Assembly (NCBI RefSeq): GCF_001690185.1 | Contig: NZ_LZGN01000038.1 | Location: forward strand, 186,001-250,000 | Direction: 5' to 3' | Source of the DNA: Gilliamella sp. wkB308 | GTDB taxonomy: Bacteria > Pseudomonadota > Gammaproteobacteria > Enterobacterales > Orbaceae | DNA length: 64,000 nt | Part shown: piece by piece, positions 44,763 to 54,278 of the stretch | How positions within the stretch are numbered: position 1 is the first letter of the stretch | How the letters are laid out: every line of letters begins with the position of its first letter | The notes under the pieces: model-generated | The model's database searches: none | Told to the model about the DNA's origin: nothing | The model's input: only the letters and a program-made list of their open reading frames with translations | Program-made: the position numbers and the translations under genes

Positions 44763-46667
44763 GTGATTGATGATTTTTCTGAAAATGGTTTGCTTGCTCA
44801 AACTATTCAAGGCTTTGTGGCAAGAGAGCCACAACAAAATATGGCACGTAAAATCTCAGAATCTATAAAAAATCAAACATCATTAGTTGTTGAGGCGGGA
44901 ACGGGTACCGGAAAAACATTTGCTTATTTAGTCCCTGCACTACGGAGTGATAAAAAAGTTATCATCTCAACCGGTTCGAAAAATCTTCAAGAACAGTTAT
45001 TTAGTAAAGACCTGCCTATTATCAAAAAAGCGTTAGACTTTACTGGTAAAATTTCGTTATTAAAAGGTCGAGCAAATTATCTTTGTTTGGAACGATTATA
45101 TCATCAGTATGCGGCAGCCGGTGACCTTGATAAAGGATTACGGGTTGATTTAGCACGCGTTAAAAATTGGTCAATCAAAACCAAAGATGGCGATATTAGT
45201 AAATGTACGACAGTAACAGAAGACAATGCGATATGGCCTATATTGACCAGTACCAATGATAGTTGTTTAGGTAGTGATTGTGAACATTATAACGATTGTT
45301 ATGTAGTTAAAGCGCGTAAAAGAGCCATGAATGCTGATATTGTCGTTGTGAATCATCATCTATTTCTAGCCGATGTTGTTGTGAAAGATACTGGTTTTGG
45401 TGAGTTAATTCCTAAAGCGGAAGTGATGATCTTCGATGAAGCGCATCAATTACCCGATCTTGCTTGTCACTATTTTGGGCAACAACTAACCAGTCGACAG
45501 CTTTTTGATTTAGCTAAAGAGATTAATCTTACCTATCGAACTGAAGTTAAAGATATGTCGCAGTTGCAGCAGTGTGCCGATAAATTGCAAAAATGCACGC
45601 AAGATTTACGTCTTGCGATTAATCAACAAGCACCCAAAGGAAATCTGCGGTTTTTATTCAATCAAGAATCAGTCAAAAAAGAGATAGCTTATCTTTATGA
45701 TACCTTGAATTTTTGTCATGAAGTTTTGTTATTAGCGGTTGGTCGTTCATCAGCCTTAGATAATTGTTTTGATCGTGTTAATCAATATAAAATGTTGCTT
45801 GATAGACTAACAGAAACACATGTAACCGGCTTTAGTTATTGGTATGAGACTAGTTTTAATCATTTTGTTTTTGCTTTAACACCATTATCTGTCTCGGATA
45901 AATTTACCGAATTATTAACAGAACGCAAAGGGAGCTGGATATTTACGTCAGCAACCTTGTCTGTAAATAATCAACTTGACTATTTTACCCAGCGTTTAGG
46001 GTTAACCAATGCGGATTCGTTAATATTAGAAAGTCCATTTGATTATTTGCATCAAACAATAATGTGCGTTCCTCGTTATATGCCTTCACCCAATGAACAT
46101 GGCATTGCAGAAAAATTGGTAGAGCTACTGTTACCAGTGATTGAGGCGAATAATGGGCGTTGTTTCTTTCTGTGTACATCCTATGCGATGATGAATGCGT
46201 TAGCCAAACGGTTTCGGGAGCTGACAGCGTTACCGGTATTAGTTCAAGGGGAAACCAGTAAAGTTAAACTTCTAGAACAATTTATTAATAGTGGCAATGC
46301 GCTATTGATTGCAACCAGTAGCTTTTGGGAAGGAATTGATGTTAGAGGGGATACGCTTTCTTGTGTTATTATAGATAAATTACCTTTTACGTCACCAGAT
46401 GATCCCTTGATTAAAGCTCGCATGGAAGATTGCCAATTACAAGGTGGCGATGCTTTTAATGATGTGCAATTACCTGAAGCGGTGATCACGCTAAAACAAG
46501 GGGTAGGGCGATTGATTCGTCATCATGATGATCGAGGGGCAATCATTATTTGTGATAACCGTTTAGTGATGAGACCTTATGGCGCAATATTTCTTAATAG
46601 CTTGCCTCCATCGCCACGAACACGTGATCTGAACAAGGTTATTGATTTTTTGCTAGCTAAACACTAG
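44763..46667 (+). CDS. yoaA: ATP-dependent Fe-S helicase YoaA (DinG/XPD-like)
   Basis: The 634-residue protein aligns throughout with E. coli YoaA. It starts at GTG, with AGGTG nine bases upstream. Walker A is VVEAGTGTGKTFAY near 45-58. Fe-S cysteines include those in NYLCLERLYHQY and CLGSDCEHYNDC. The DEAH box is MIFDEAHQLPDLA. Motifs V/VI appear as ATSSFWEGIDVRGDTL and LKQGVGRLIRHHDD. YoaA acts with the polymerase chi subunit in repair of stalled forks. tsaB follows by 30 bases, the same pair as in enterics. Confidence 0.94.
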   Translation: MIDDFSENGLLAQTIQGFVAREPQQNMARKISESIKNQTSLVVEAGTGTGKTFAYLVPALRSDKKVIISTGSKNLQEQLFSKDLPIIKKALDFTGKISLLKGRANYLCLERLYHQYAAAGDLDKGLRVDLARVKNWSIKTKDGDISKCTTVTEDNAIWPILTSTNDSCLGSDCEHYNDCYVVKARKRAMNADIVVVNHHLFLADVVVKDTGFGELIPKAEVMIFDEAHQLPDLACHYFGQQLTSRQLFDLAKEINLTYRTEVKDMSQLQQCADKLQKCTQDLRLAINQQAPKGNLRFLFNQESVKKEIAYLYDTLNFCHEVLLLAVGRSSALDNCFDRVNQYKMLLDRLTETHVTGFSYWYETSFNHFVFALTPLSVSDKFTELLTERKGSWIFTSATLSVNNQLDYFTQRLGLTNADSLILESPFDYLHQTIMCVPRYMPSPNEHGIAEKLVELLLPVIEANNGRCFFLCTSYAMMNALAKRFRELTALPVLVQGETSKVKLLEQFINSGNALLIATSSFWEGIDVRGDTLSCVIIDKLPFTSPDDPLIKARMEDCQLQGGDAFNDVQLPEAVITLKQGVGRLIRHHDDRGAIIICDNRLVMRPYGAIFLNSLPPSPRTRDLNKVIDFLLAKH

Positions 46668-46697
46668 CTGATAAAAACGGACTATTTTGGAAAAAAT

Positions 46698-47381
46698 ATG
46701 AGTACTATTTTAGCCATTGATACCTCAACTGAAGCGTGTTCAGTTGCGCTATTATATCAAAATGAAATCACGCATGATTTTCTTGTTTCTGCTCGAGATC
46801 ATACCAAGCAAATACTGCCTATGGTGGATAAAATATTAAAACAATCCGATTGCCTATTATCACAAGTTGATGCTATCGCTTTTGGACAAGGACCCGGTAG
46901 TTTTACGGGTGTAAGAATAGGTATTGGCGTAGCTCAAGGATTAGCGTTAGGTATTGACAGACCGATGATTGGTGTCTCGACATTGATGACGTTAGCTCAA
47001 GGCGCACTACGTTTGAATCAAGCCAAAAACGTAATTGCCGCAATCGATGCCAGAATGAACGAAGTTTATTTAGGACAGTATCAATATGTGAATGATCAAT
47101 GGCAAGCGATGATCGATGAATGCGTGATAGCCCCAGAAAAGGTTGCTGATAGAGTCAATCGAAAATGTATAGATGACTATTTTAGCGCTGGTACTGGTTG
47201 GCAAACTTATCCTGAAATGTTAACAGATATTAAAAGCAGCGATCTTTTGTTACCTCATGCACAAGATTTGATCGTTATTGCCAACCAAAAATGGCAAAGA
47301 CAAGAGTTAGTGAATGTTGAAGATGTCGAACCAACTTATTTGCGTAACGAAGTTACTTGGAAGAAGTTGCCAGGGCGTTAA
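46698..47381 (+). CDS. tsaB: tRNA t6A modification protein TsaB (YeaZ)
   Basis: TsaB scaffolds TsaD and TsaE in threonylcarbamoylation of A37 in ANN-decoding tRNAs. The 227-residue ASKHA-fold protein shows ILAIDTSTEACSVALLYQ at 4-21, SARDHTKQILPMVDKIL, FGQGPGSFTGVRIGIGVAQG near 64-83 and EPTYLRNEVTWKK at the end. It lacks TsaD metal ligands, as expected. It follows yoaA and probably shares its transcript. Confidence 0.93.
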   Translation: MSTILAIDTSTEACSVALLYQNEITHDFLVSARDHTKQILPMVDKILKQSDCLLSQVDAIAFGQGPGSFTGVRIGIGVAQGLALGIDRPMIGVSTLMTLAQGALRLNQAKNVIAAIDARMNEVYLGQYQYVNDQWQAMIDECVIAPEKVADRVNRKCIDDYFSAGTGWQTYPEMLTDIKSSDLLLPHAQDLIVIANQKWQRQELVNVEDVEPTYLRNEVTWKKLPGR

Positions 47382-47407
47382 AAAAAATGCCACTGAAATG
47401 GTGGCAT
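47381..47407 (-). terminator. Intrinsic terminator of grxA
   Basis: On the minus strand ATGCCAC and GTGGCAT form a 7-bp stem around a 7-base loop, followed by a run of seven T residues, 35 bases past the grxA stop. The T-run overlaps the tsaB stop codon on the opposite strand. On the plus strand there is no T-run, so it serves grxA. Confidence 0.85.
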
Positions 47408-47441
47408 AGTATTAATAACCAATCAAGGAAAAGTGTTGAAA

Positions 47442-47708
47442 CTACTCTTTAAATAATCCTAAGTGTGCTTTAGCATAAGCTTCAAAATCAGTACAACCGC
47501 CAATCGGTTTTTCATCAATAAAGATTTGAGGTACTGTTTCAACAGGTTTGCCAATACTTTTTGATAAATCTTCTTTAGTGATACCTTCTTCATTGATATC
47601 GACATAACGATAAGAAAAATCATCTCGCTCTTGAGAAAGTTTTTCAGCTAATTCTTTTGCTCGTACACAATAAGGACAGCCTGAACGTCCAAAAATTACA
47701 GTAAACAT
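47442..47708 (-). CDS. grxA: Glutaredoxin 1 (GrxA)
   Basis: The 88-residue protein has the redox pair in FGRSGCPYCVRAKELAEKL (Cys11 and Cys14), DDFSYRYVDINEEG, the cis-Pro segment VETVPQIFIDEKPIGGCTDF and normal length for GrxA rather than the GrxC type. It reduces ribonucleotide reductase and mixed disulfides with glutathione. GAGGTGACC lies just before the ATG. Convergent with tsaB, with its own terminator. Confidence 0.94.
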   Translation of the reverse strand: MFTVIFGRSGCPYCVRAKELAEKLSQERDDFSYRYVDINEEGITKEDLSKSIGKPVETVPQIFIDEKPIGGCTDFEAYAKAHLGLFKE

Positions 47709-48088
47709 TGGTCACCTCGGTTTATATGTTATTTAATAATAGTTACTATACTTAACTTTTCTAGAAAAAAAAGCACTAAATCATATTTAATTTTATAGTT
47801 CAAACCTATTAATAATTTATTATTAGCTGTTAAAATTAATGAATACGTCTGATTTTAAACTAATTATTTCTAACAAAGTTTAATTATTAAAAAATGTGTT
47901 TACCCAGTTTTAAACTAATATTGTTTGTAAAGATAAGTTTCGTTGTTATTATGCTAAATATGATTTTGTTAATGGCGTTTTTTTATCTCATGCAATTTGT
48001 CATTTTATTCTGGCAAATAAAAATTTTGTTATGTTTTTTATTTAAAGTCTGGTTATAATTTAACTAATCTTAATATATAAAAGTTGAT
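47709..48088. other. Intergenic region grxA-yggN
   Basis: About 380 bp of very AT-rich DNA between divergent genes, holding both promoters. Near 48050 GGTTATAATTTAAC gives a TATAAT-like -10 for yggN. I see no structured RNA, repeat or small gene. Confidence 0.45.
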
Positions 48089-48778
48089 ATGTTAAAAAAA
48101 CTATTATTTTTATTATTGTTTAATTCATTCACTGTTTTTGCTGCTAACCAAGAATGTGCAGTAAAACCCAGCTATGATATTGTAATAAGTAAACAGAATG
48201 TCCATATTTTTAATGATAAAAATGATTTATTGATTTCACCAACAGGAAAGATTATTTTCAATAATCGGTCTGTTTCGCCTTCCCCTCAATTGAAGCAAAA
48301 TGCATTAAAATTTCAGCGTGCTTTACGTCAACAACTGCCAGAATTAGAGCAACAAGCATTGAATTTGTTAGATGAAGTTAATACGACCTTTAAAAAAGCC
48401 ATTATTACAAAATTGGATGATGATAGCGGATTACATGAACAACTCAAAAAATTATATAAACGATTAGTAAACTTATTACACCAATCGATTATCACTGAAA
48501 ATAATGAAACCCATTTTTATTATAAAAATTTTAATAATTTAAAAAAAGATGGTGAACAGATTGGGCAACGAATTTTTTATAATATTGTCGGTAACAGTAT
48601 TTTGCATTTTCGCCTGTTCAAAAATTATGGGGGAATTAAACAAATATCGAAAAATGAGTGGAAAACTCAAAAGCCAAAACTCAAAGCCTTTGATAGTAAA
48701 ATTTGTTCGGTAATTACGAATGTTGATACACAATATCAACAGTTATTATATGAACTTAGTCAAGCAAACGATAAGTGA
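48089..48778 (+). CDS. yggN: YggN-like DUF2884 periplasmic protein
   Basis: A signal peptide (LLFLLLFNSFTVFA, cleavage near residue 19) precedes ECAVKPSYDIVISKQNV, then a LISPTGKIIFNNRSVS segment matching the YggN pattern, and a long helical middle. The end carries the conserved Cys in FDSKICSVITN. The 229-residue length and both cysteines agree with E. coli YggN, a protein of unknown function. It is monocistronic, 69 bases before folD. Confidence 0.8.
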   Translation: MLKKLLFLLLFNSFTVFAANQECAVKPSYDIVISKQNVHIFNDKNDLLISPTGKIIFNNRSVSPSPQLKQNALKFQRALRQQLPELEQQALNLLDEVNTTFKKAIITKLDDDSGLHEQLKKLYKRLVNLLHQSIITENNETHFYYKNFNNLKKDGEQIGQRIFYNIVGNSILHFRLFKNYGGIKQISKNEWKTQKPKLKAFDSKICSVITNVDTQYQQLLYELSQANDK

Positions 48779-48847
48779 ATAGACATTAATAACAACTTTT
48801 GCGAAAATAAAGACTTTAGTGTTTAAGATAAGTAAGTATAGAAGCTC

Positions 48848-49699
48848 ATGACTGCACAAATAATTAATGGTAAAGCGTTAGCACAACAAATACGAAACGA
48901 AATTGCTAATAAAGTAAAAGTTCGGGTTGAAAATGGGTTATCTATTCCTGGGCTTGCTGTTATTCAAGTCGGTTCAGATCCTGCATCAAAAATCTACGTA
49001 AACAATAAGCAAAAAGCTTGTGATGATGTTGGTTTTGCTTCATTTGCTTATGATTTTCCCACATCTACGACTGAATCATTATTAGCATTGATTGATGAAT
49101 TAAATCAGCGATCTGATGTGCATGGTATATTAGTGCAACTTCCTCTCCCTGAAAATATTGATAAAACTAAAGTGCTTGAACGAATCGATCCGAATAAAGA
49201 TGTTGATGGTTTTCATCCGTATAATATTGGTCATTTGTTACAGCGTGATCCCCTTTTACGTCCATGTACACCCTATGGTGTGGTTAAAATGCTTGAATCG
49301 ACCGGTATCAATTTATCTGGATTAAATGCCACTGTAGTTGGCGCTTCAAGTATTGTTGGTCGTCCTATGGCGTTAGAACTGCTTTTATTGGGTTGTACAA
49401 CAACAATTACACATAGCAGAACGGTCGATTTAGCAAAGCATGTCAGTAATGCTGATATTGTTATCGCTGGGGTCGGAATTGCCAATTATGTGAAAGGCGA
49501 ATGGATTAAACCTGGCGCTATTGTCATTGATGTCGGTATTAATCGTTTACCTGACGGTAAGCTTGTTGGCGATGTAGAATTTGATACTGCCGTAAAACGC
49601 GCAGGTTGGATAACACCTGTTCCCGGTGGTGTAGGACCAATGACGGTCGCTATGTTAATGAGCAATACACTTCAAGCTTGTGAAAAATTAAGTAATTGA
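48848..49699 (+). CDS. folD: Methylenetetrahydrofolate dehydrogenase/cyclohydrolase FolD
   Basis: FolD interconverts 5,10-methylene-, methenyl- and 10-formyl-tetrahydrofolate. The 283-residue protein has [16 protein letters not shown] with the catalytic Lys at about 56, [12 protein letters not shown] near 96-107, DVDGFHPYN, the NADP loop [17 protein letters not shown] near 164-180, and [18 protein letters not shown]. Complete and normal in length. Confidence 0.95.
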   Translation: MTAQIINGKALAQQIRNEIANKVKVRVENGLSIPGLAVIQVGSDPASKIYVNNKQKACDDVGFASFAYDFPTSTTESLLALIDELNQRSDVHGILVQLPLPENIDKTKVLERIDPNKDVDGFHPYNIGHLLQRDPLLRPCTPYGVVKMLESTGINLSGLNATVVGASSIVGRPMALELLLLGCTTTITHSRTVDLAKHVSNADIVIAGVGIANYVKGEWIKPGAIVIDVGINRLPDGKLVGDVEFDTAVKRAGWITPVPGGVGPMTVAMLMSNTLQACEKLSN

Positions 49700-49774
49700 G
49701 TTTAATTAATCGAAACTCATTTAAGGTTTATTTGTTAGATTTACATTAAATAAAAATGAAAATAAGGAACATTT

Positions 49775-50266
49775 ATGATCGTATTTCACACTACATATGG
49801 TGATATAAAAATTAATACTTTTGATGATAAAGCACCGGAAACGGTTAAAAACTTTGTCGAGTATTGTAAAGAGGGGTTTTATAATAACACTATTTTTCAT
49901 CGTGTTATTAATAATTTTATGATTCAAGGTGGTGGTTTTGAACCGGGTATGAAACAAAAAAAGACGAAAGCACCGATTCAGAATGAAGCCGCAAATGGAT
50001 TAAAAAACAATCGTGGTACATTGGCGATGGCACGTACATCAGATCCGCATTCAGCTACAGCACAATTTTTTATCAACGTGGTTGATAATGATTATTTAAA
50101 TTATCGTTCAGCGGATGTTAACGGGTTTGGCTATTGTGTTTTTGCCGAAGTGGTTGATGGACTTGATGTCGTTGATAAGATCAAAGCGGTTAAAACGGGG
50201 CGTAATGGTATGCATTCCGATGTTCCTGTTGAAGACGTAATTATTACGAGTGTCACGGTTGAATAA
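49775..50266 (+). CDS. ppiB: Peptidyl-prolyl isomerase B (cyclophilin PpiB)
   Basis: A cytoplasmic cyclophilin: no signal peptide, 163 residues, with the active-site Arg/Phe segment [39 protein letters not shown] and a [15 protein letters not shown] end. It accelerates proline isomerisation during folding. AAGGAA precedes the ATG. It overlaps lpxH by 17 bases if that gene starts at GTG 50250, as in the enteric ppiB-lpxH pair. Confidence 0.94.
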   Translation: MIVFHTTYGDIKINTFDDKAPETVKNFVEYCKEGFYNNTIFHRVINNFMIQGGGFEPGMKQKKTKAPIQNEAANGLKNNRGTLAMARTSDPHSATAQFFINVVDNDYLNYRSADVNGFGYCVFAEVVDGLDVVDKIKAVKTGRNGMHSDVPVEDVIITSVTVE

Positions 50267-51011
50267 TCCTGTCCGTTATTTTATCGCTGATATCCATTTA
50301 TCAGATAGTGAGCCTGTGGCTGATTCATTTAATATCAGCGCAGGCTTTTTCTCGTTTCTTGAAACATTACCTAAATACAGTGAACTTTACATTTTAGGTG
50401 ATTTATTTGATTATTGGGTGGGTGATGATGTTAATTCAAAATTACAAAATCAAGTCGCAGATGCATTAAAATTACTCTCTCAACGTCACATAAAAAAATA
50501 TTTTGTTCATGGTAATCGTGATTTTTTATTAGGTAAAAGATTCGCTGATTCTTGTGATATGATTTTATTATCGGATATAAATTGCTTAGCAAAACAGAAC
50601 GGAAAAATTGTTTTTTTACATGGCGATTTGCTCTGTACAGATGATCATCAATATCAAAAGTTTCGTAAAGTGATGCATAATCAATGGTTACAAAAACTCT
50701 TTTTAATGATGCCATTATTCATCCGTTTGAAAATTGCTGGAAAATTAAGACAACAAAGCCGTGAACGTAATCAAGTTAAATCAGCGTATATTATGGATGT
50801 TAATCAACAAACTGTTGTAAGTATGATGAAGCATTATCATGCAGATATCATGGTACATGGTCATACACATAAACCTGCTGTCCATGATTTTATAGTGGAC
50901 AATAAACCTGTAAAAAGGCTCGTACTAGGTGCATGGCATGATGGTATTTCGTACATTAAACAAGAAAAAGATAGTGATCAATTAAATCTTTATAACCACT
51001 CTTGTAAATAA
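50250..51011 (+). CDS. lpxH: UDP-2,3-diacylglucosamine diphosphatase LpxH
   Basis: LpxH makes lipid X in lipid A synthesis at the inner membrane. The calcineurin-like motifs are present: FIADIHLSD (start of metal site), [51 protein letters not shown] and [13 protein letters not shown]. 253 residues; E. coli has 240. GTG at 50250 gives a longer N-terminus than E. coli and no internal ATG is close, so GTG or TTG at 50259 must start it. The 3' end overlaps modC by 22 bases tail to tail. Confidence 0.92.
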   Translation: MSRLNNPVRYFIADIHLSDSEPVADSFNISAGFFSFLETLPKYSELYILGDLFDYWVGDDVNSKLQNQVADALKLLSQRHIKKYFVHGNRDFLLGKRFADSCDMILLSDINCLAKQNGKIVFLHGDLLCTDDHQYQKFRKVMHNQWLQKLFLMMPLFIRLKIAGKLRQQSRERNQVKSAYIMDVNQQTVVSMMKHYHADIMVHGHTHKPAVHDFIVDNKPVKRLVLGAWHDGISYIKQEKDSDQLNLYNHSCK

Positions 51012-51670
51012 GCGCTTTGCAAAATAGAATCGGTTTTTCCATAATCTAACAATTTTCCTTGTTCCAAAATAACCACATCGTGAGCGATACGTTTGACTTC
51101 GTTTATATTATGAGTAACATAAATTATTGGAATATTTAGTTCATTAACCAATTTTTCGATGTAGCTTAACATCTCTTTTTTGCGCGGCATATCTAATGCT
51201 GATAAAGGTTCATCCATTAATAAGAGTTTAGGATGGGTTAATAGTGCTCGACCAATAGCGACTCGTTGCTTTTCACCTCCGGACAACATGGCTGGATAGC
51301 GTAATAATAAGGGTCGAATATTGAGTACATCGACGATTTCATCAAATCGTGACATTGTGATTTTTTTGGCACCATAGGTTAAATTTTTTATGACTCGGTA
51401 GTGGGGAAAGAGCAAAGGATCTTGAAAAACGGTGCCAATATCTCTTTTTTCAGGCAAAACAAAAATTTTTTGTTCACCATCATATAAGATTGTGCCATTA
51501 AGATGGATAAAGCCTCGGTCAGGTTTACTTAACCCATTAATTACATTAATTAGTGTCGATTTACCCGCACCCGATACCCCCAACACGGCAGTCACACTTT
51601 GACAAGGAATTTGAAGTTTAAATTCAAATAAAAAACGGGAAAGTTGTTTTTTTACATCAAGATTTAACAT
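50990..51670 (-). CDS. modC: Molybdate ABC transporter ATPase ModC, short form without TOBE/Mop domain
   Basis: The 226-residue protein contains a whole ABC domain: VLGVSGAGKSTLINVI (Walker A, about 29-44), FQDPLLFPHYRV (Q-loop), LSGGEKQRVAIGRALL (signature), KLLLMDEPLSAL (Walker B) and VTHNINEV (switch). E. coli ModC has 352 residues with a C-terminal molybdate-binding TOBE domain; that domain is missing here. The frame stops cleanly and the next DNA is lpxH, so it is not a frameshift tail. It lies seven bases after modB. Confidence 0.92.
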   Translation of the reverse strand: MLNLDVKKQLSRFLFEFKLQIPCQSVTAVLGVSGAGKSTLINVINGLSKPDRGFIHLNGTILYDGEQKIFVLPEKRDIGTVFQDPLLFPHYRVIKNLTYGAKKITMSRFDEIVDVLNIRPLLLRYPAMLSGGEKQRVAIGRALLTHPKLLLMDEPLSALDMPRKKEMLSYIEKLVNELNIPIIYVTHNINEVKRIAHDVVILEQGKLLDYGKTDSILQSAYLQEWL

Positions 51671-51676
51671 AATTTA

Positions 51677-52366
51677 TCAACCTGCTATCTTCTTTTTATG
51701 CCAGCGGTTTAACATTTCAGATAAGAATAACGCCACTAACGATAAGATAATGGAGATAATACAAAGCCGGAGAGCAGCGAATTCACCATTTGGTATTTGC
51801 AATAGAGTATACATGGCTAAAGGCAATGTACGGGTTTCACCTTGTATATTGGAAACAAAGGTAATCGTTGCACCAAATTCACCTAAACAGCGAGCAAAAC
51901 CAAGAATTATACCCATTAAAATACCGGGAAAGGCTAATGGCAATGTTATGGTAATAAACACTCGTAACGATTTTGCACCTAACGTGCGAGCAACTTGTTC
52001 AAGGCGACCATCAATTGATTCTATCGCCAAGCGAATTGAACGTACCATTAAGGGAAAAGCAACTACGGCTGATGCTAACGCTGCACCTTGCCAATTGAAA
52101 CTAAAACTAATATCTAAATAATGATAAAGCCATTTACCGATTATTCCCTGTTTGCCCATGGTCAACAGTAACAAGTACCCCAACACAACGGGTGGTAAAA
52201 CTAAAGGTAGATGAACAATACTATCTAAACAAGATTTTCCCCAAAATTGGCATCTAGCCAAAATCCATGCGATGAAAATACCGATGGGTAAACTGCAAGC
52301 AATGGCTACGCCTGCAATTTTTAAACTTAGCAATAAGGTTTGCCATTCAAAGTCTGTCAGTAGCAT
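51677..52366 (-). CDS. modB: Molybdate ABC transporter permease ModB
   Basis: The 229-residue protein has five hydrophobic segments and the EAA loop typical of binding-protein-dependent permeases: EQVARTLGAKSLRVFITITL near 141-160, followed by PLAFPGILMG and ARCLGEFGATITFVSNI. It forms the inner-membrane channel for molybdate with ModC. Start and stop fit between modA and modC with spacings of about 12 and six bases, so modABC is one operon. Confidence 0.94.
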   Translation of the reverse strand: MLLTDFEWQTLLLSLKIAGVAIACSLPIGIFIAWILARCQFWGKSCLDSIVHLPLVLPPVVLGYLLLLTMGKQGIIGKWLYHYLDISFSFNWQGAALASAVVAFPLMVRSIRLAIESIDGRLEQVARTLGAKSLRVFITITLPLAFPGILMGIILGFARCLGEFGATITFVSNIQGETRTLPLAMYTLLQIPNGEFAALRLCIISIILSLVALFLSEMLNRWHKKKIAG

Positions 52367-52378
52367 AATGATAAGTTG

Positions 52379-53143
52379 TTATTGCGTAATAAATCCATAT
52401 TTTTCAAAAATTATTTTAGCATTGGGTGATTGCAAATATTGATAGAAATCTTGTGCTTCAGGTTTCAATAACGCAATAGGGTACTCAATCGAGGTAAATG
52501 TATTGGCAGGAAACGTCCCCACTATTTTCACTTTATTACTTACTTTAGCATCGGTGCTGTAGACAATCCCAAGTACGGCTTCGTTGCGTTCAACCAACAT
52601 CAAAGCATCACGAACATTACTTGCAGGTGCAAATTGTGGGGCTAATTGATCATATACCCCTAAATTTGTTAATGACTCTTTAGCATAAAGTCCTGCTGGA
52701 ACATGATCAGGATCGCCAATAGCCAGTTTTTCATTTTTAGGCAAAATAGCATTCCAATTTGTTGTTGAATTAATCTCTACTTTATCAATCGAAGACTGTT
52801 TTGGTGCAATAAGCACTAAAGCATTTTTGAGTAAGTTATCTTTATGGTCAACAAGATGATGATCGATCAAATAAGTCATCCATTTTTGATCAGCAGACAT
52901 AAAAATATCAGCCGGAGCACCTTGTTCAATCTGTTTGGCTAACACAGATGTTGACGCAAACGAAAACACAATTTCTACATTTTTATGATCGGTTTGATAT
53001 GCATTTGCAATATCTTGCAAAGCGTTCGTCAGTGAAGCCGCAGCAAAAACAGTTATCTTTTCAATGGCTGATACTGAAATGCTAAATAGGGTGGTTGTTG
53101 TTAACAGTGTTACGGCTAGCAACGTTTTTATGTATTTGTTCAT
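52379..53143 (-). CDS. modA: Molybdate-binding periplasmic protein ModA
   Basis: A signal peptide (LLAVTLLTTTTLFSISVSA, about 8-26) is followed by the ModA fold: ITVFAAASLTNALQDIANAY with the first oxyanion-binding Ser, VFSFASTSVLAKQIEQGAPADIFMS, and IGDPDHVPAGLYA near 150 with LGIVYSTDAKVS later. It captures molybdate or tungstate in the periplasm. First gene of the modABC operon, just downstream of a ModE operator that should repress it when molybdate is plentiful. Confidence 0.95.
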   Translation of the reverse strand: MNKYIKTLLAVTLLTTTTLFSISVSAIEKITVFAAASLTNALQDIANAYQTDHKNVEIVFSFASTSVLAKQIEQGAPADIFMSADQKWMTYLIDHHLVDHKDNLLKNALVLIAPKQSSIDKVEINSTTNWNAILPKNEKLAIGDPDHVPAGLYAKESLTNLGVYDQLAPQFAPASNVRDALMLVERNEAVLGIVYSTDAKVSNKVKIVGTFPANTFTSIEYPIALLKPEAQDFYQYLQSPNAKIIFEKYGFITQ

Positions 53144-53222
53144 CCTCTTCCTCGCTCGATATAGGCTGTTTTAATATGACCTATCATATTGGTTTAACTA
53201 AACATGTCATAACAGATAACTA

Positions 53223-53250
53223 ATCGTTATATAAAATATTATATAGCGAT
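53223..53250. promoter_or_regulatory. ModE operator between modA and modE
   Basis: ATCGTTATATA, six bases, then TATATAGCGAT: an almost perfect inverted repeat that matches the known ModE box (ATCGnTATATA-N6-TATATAnCGAT). It lies 80 bases upstream of the modA start, in the divergent modABC/modEF region. Molybdate-bound ModE should repress modABC here. Confidence 0.92.
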
Positions 53251-53467
53251 GCTATCAAAATTCGTTTATAAAGTACAATTAAACTTTTTGATATTTAGGA
53301 TTGATTCGACACTCTAACGAGTGTTTAACAGTATAGTGAAATTGTTGAGTCTTTTTATTGCTAATCAATCAATTAGTGAAATCGATTCATTTTTTGGTGG
53401 ATAGCTAAAAAGCGTTTACAATAACAGAAATCTTTTGGTGACTGGTCGCTTTGAAATAAGCGCAATA

Positions 53468-54256
53468 ATGGCTGAAATCATGTTTTCTCCTGAAATTTTA
53501 TTAACATTAAATCTGAATCAACACCGGTTTGTCGATCCTCGTCGAATAGCTTTACTTAAAGCTATTGAACAAACAGGCTCATTAAGTCAGGCAGCAAAAC
53601 AAGTCGGCATGAGTTACAAAACTGCCTGGGATGCTATTAATGAAATGAATTCGCTAGCCCCGACTCCTTTTTTTATTACCTCAATCGGTGGCAAGAAGGG
53701 CGGTGGAACAATGCTTAGTCCTTATGCAGTAAGATTTATTCAGCTTTATGAGTTGCTCACACAATTACAGCAAAATGCTTTTAATATATTGAGTGATGAT
53801 AAAGTTCCGCTCGATGATATTTTAAAAACGACCGCAAAGTTATCTTTGCAGACCAGTGCACGTAATCAATTATATGGAAGTGTTAAGCAATTAGAGATTA
53901 ATGAGGTCGCTGGCTATGTCACCGTTCTATTAAGCGATAATCAAACTGAATTGAAAGTTAACATTACTCAATCAAGCGTGCAACGATTAAAATTGAGTCC
54001 CAATAAGACTGTAATGTTACTCATTAAAGCCCCTTCAATTGAATTTAATCATCTCAATGAAAATTGCTTATCGGCAAAAGTGGTACAAATTAAAAGCGAT
54101 GAACATTGGAGTGAAATTCAATTATTATTGCCTTCAGGGCTTGCCATTTATGCTACCAAATTAACCCAAGAAATAGAAAAAATGGCAATAACCCAAGACA
54201 AGCAAATTATGCTGTCTATTGATCCACAGCAGATTATTATTGCAACCTTAATATAA
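53468..54256 (+). CDS. modE: Molybdate-responsive transcriptional regulator ModE
   Basis: The 262-residue protein has the ModE winged HTH: ILLTLNLNQHRFVDPRRIAL, TGSLSQAAKQVGMSYKTAWD near 38-57 and a wing with GGKKGGGTMLSPYA. Two Mop/TOBE domains follow; LQTSARNQLYGSV near 137 is the conserved molybdate-site segment. Start uncertain: ATG at 53468 or 53480 brings it into line with E. coli, and a GTG at 53435 would add 11 residues. It is transcribed away from modABC and 22 bases before modF. Confidence 0.93.
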   Translation: MAEIMFSPEILLTLNLNQHRFVDPRRIALLKAIEQTGSLSQAAKQVGMSYKTAWDAINEMNSLAPTPFFITSIGGKKGGGTMLSPYAVRFIQLYELLTQLQQNAFNILSDDKVPLDDILKTTAKLSLQTSARNQLYGSVKQLEINEVAGYVTVLLSDNQTELKVNITQSSVQRLKLSPNKTVMLLIKAPSIEFNHLNENCLSAKVVQIKSDEHWSEIQLLLPSGLAIYATKLTQEIEKMAITQDKQIMLSIDPQQIIIATLI

Positions 54257-54278
54257 TATTAAATAAATAGAGGTATTC

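Noticed and set aside
49721-49957. Minus-strand frame across the ppiB start
   Set aside because: Covers the ppiB ribosome-binding site and coding start, AT-rich random composition.
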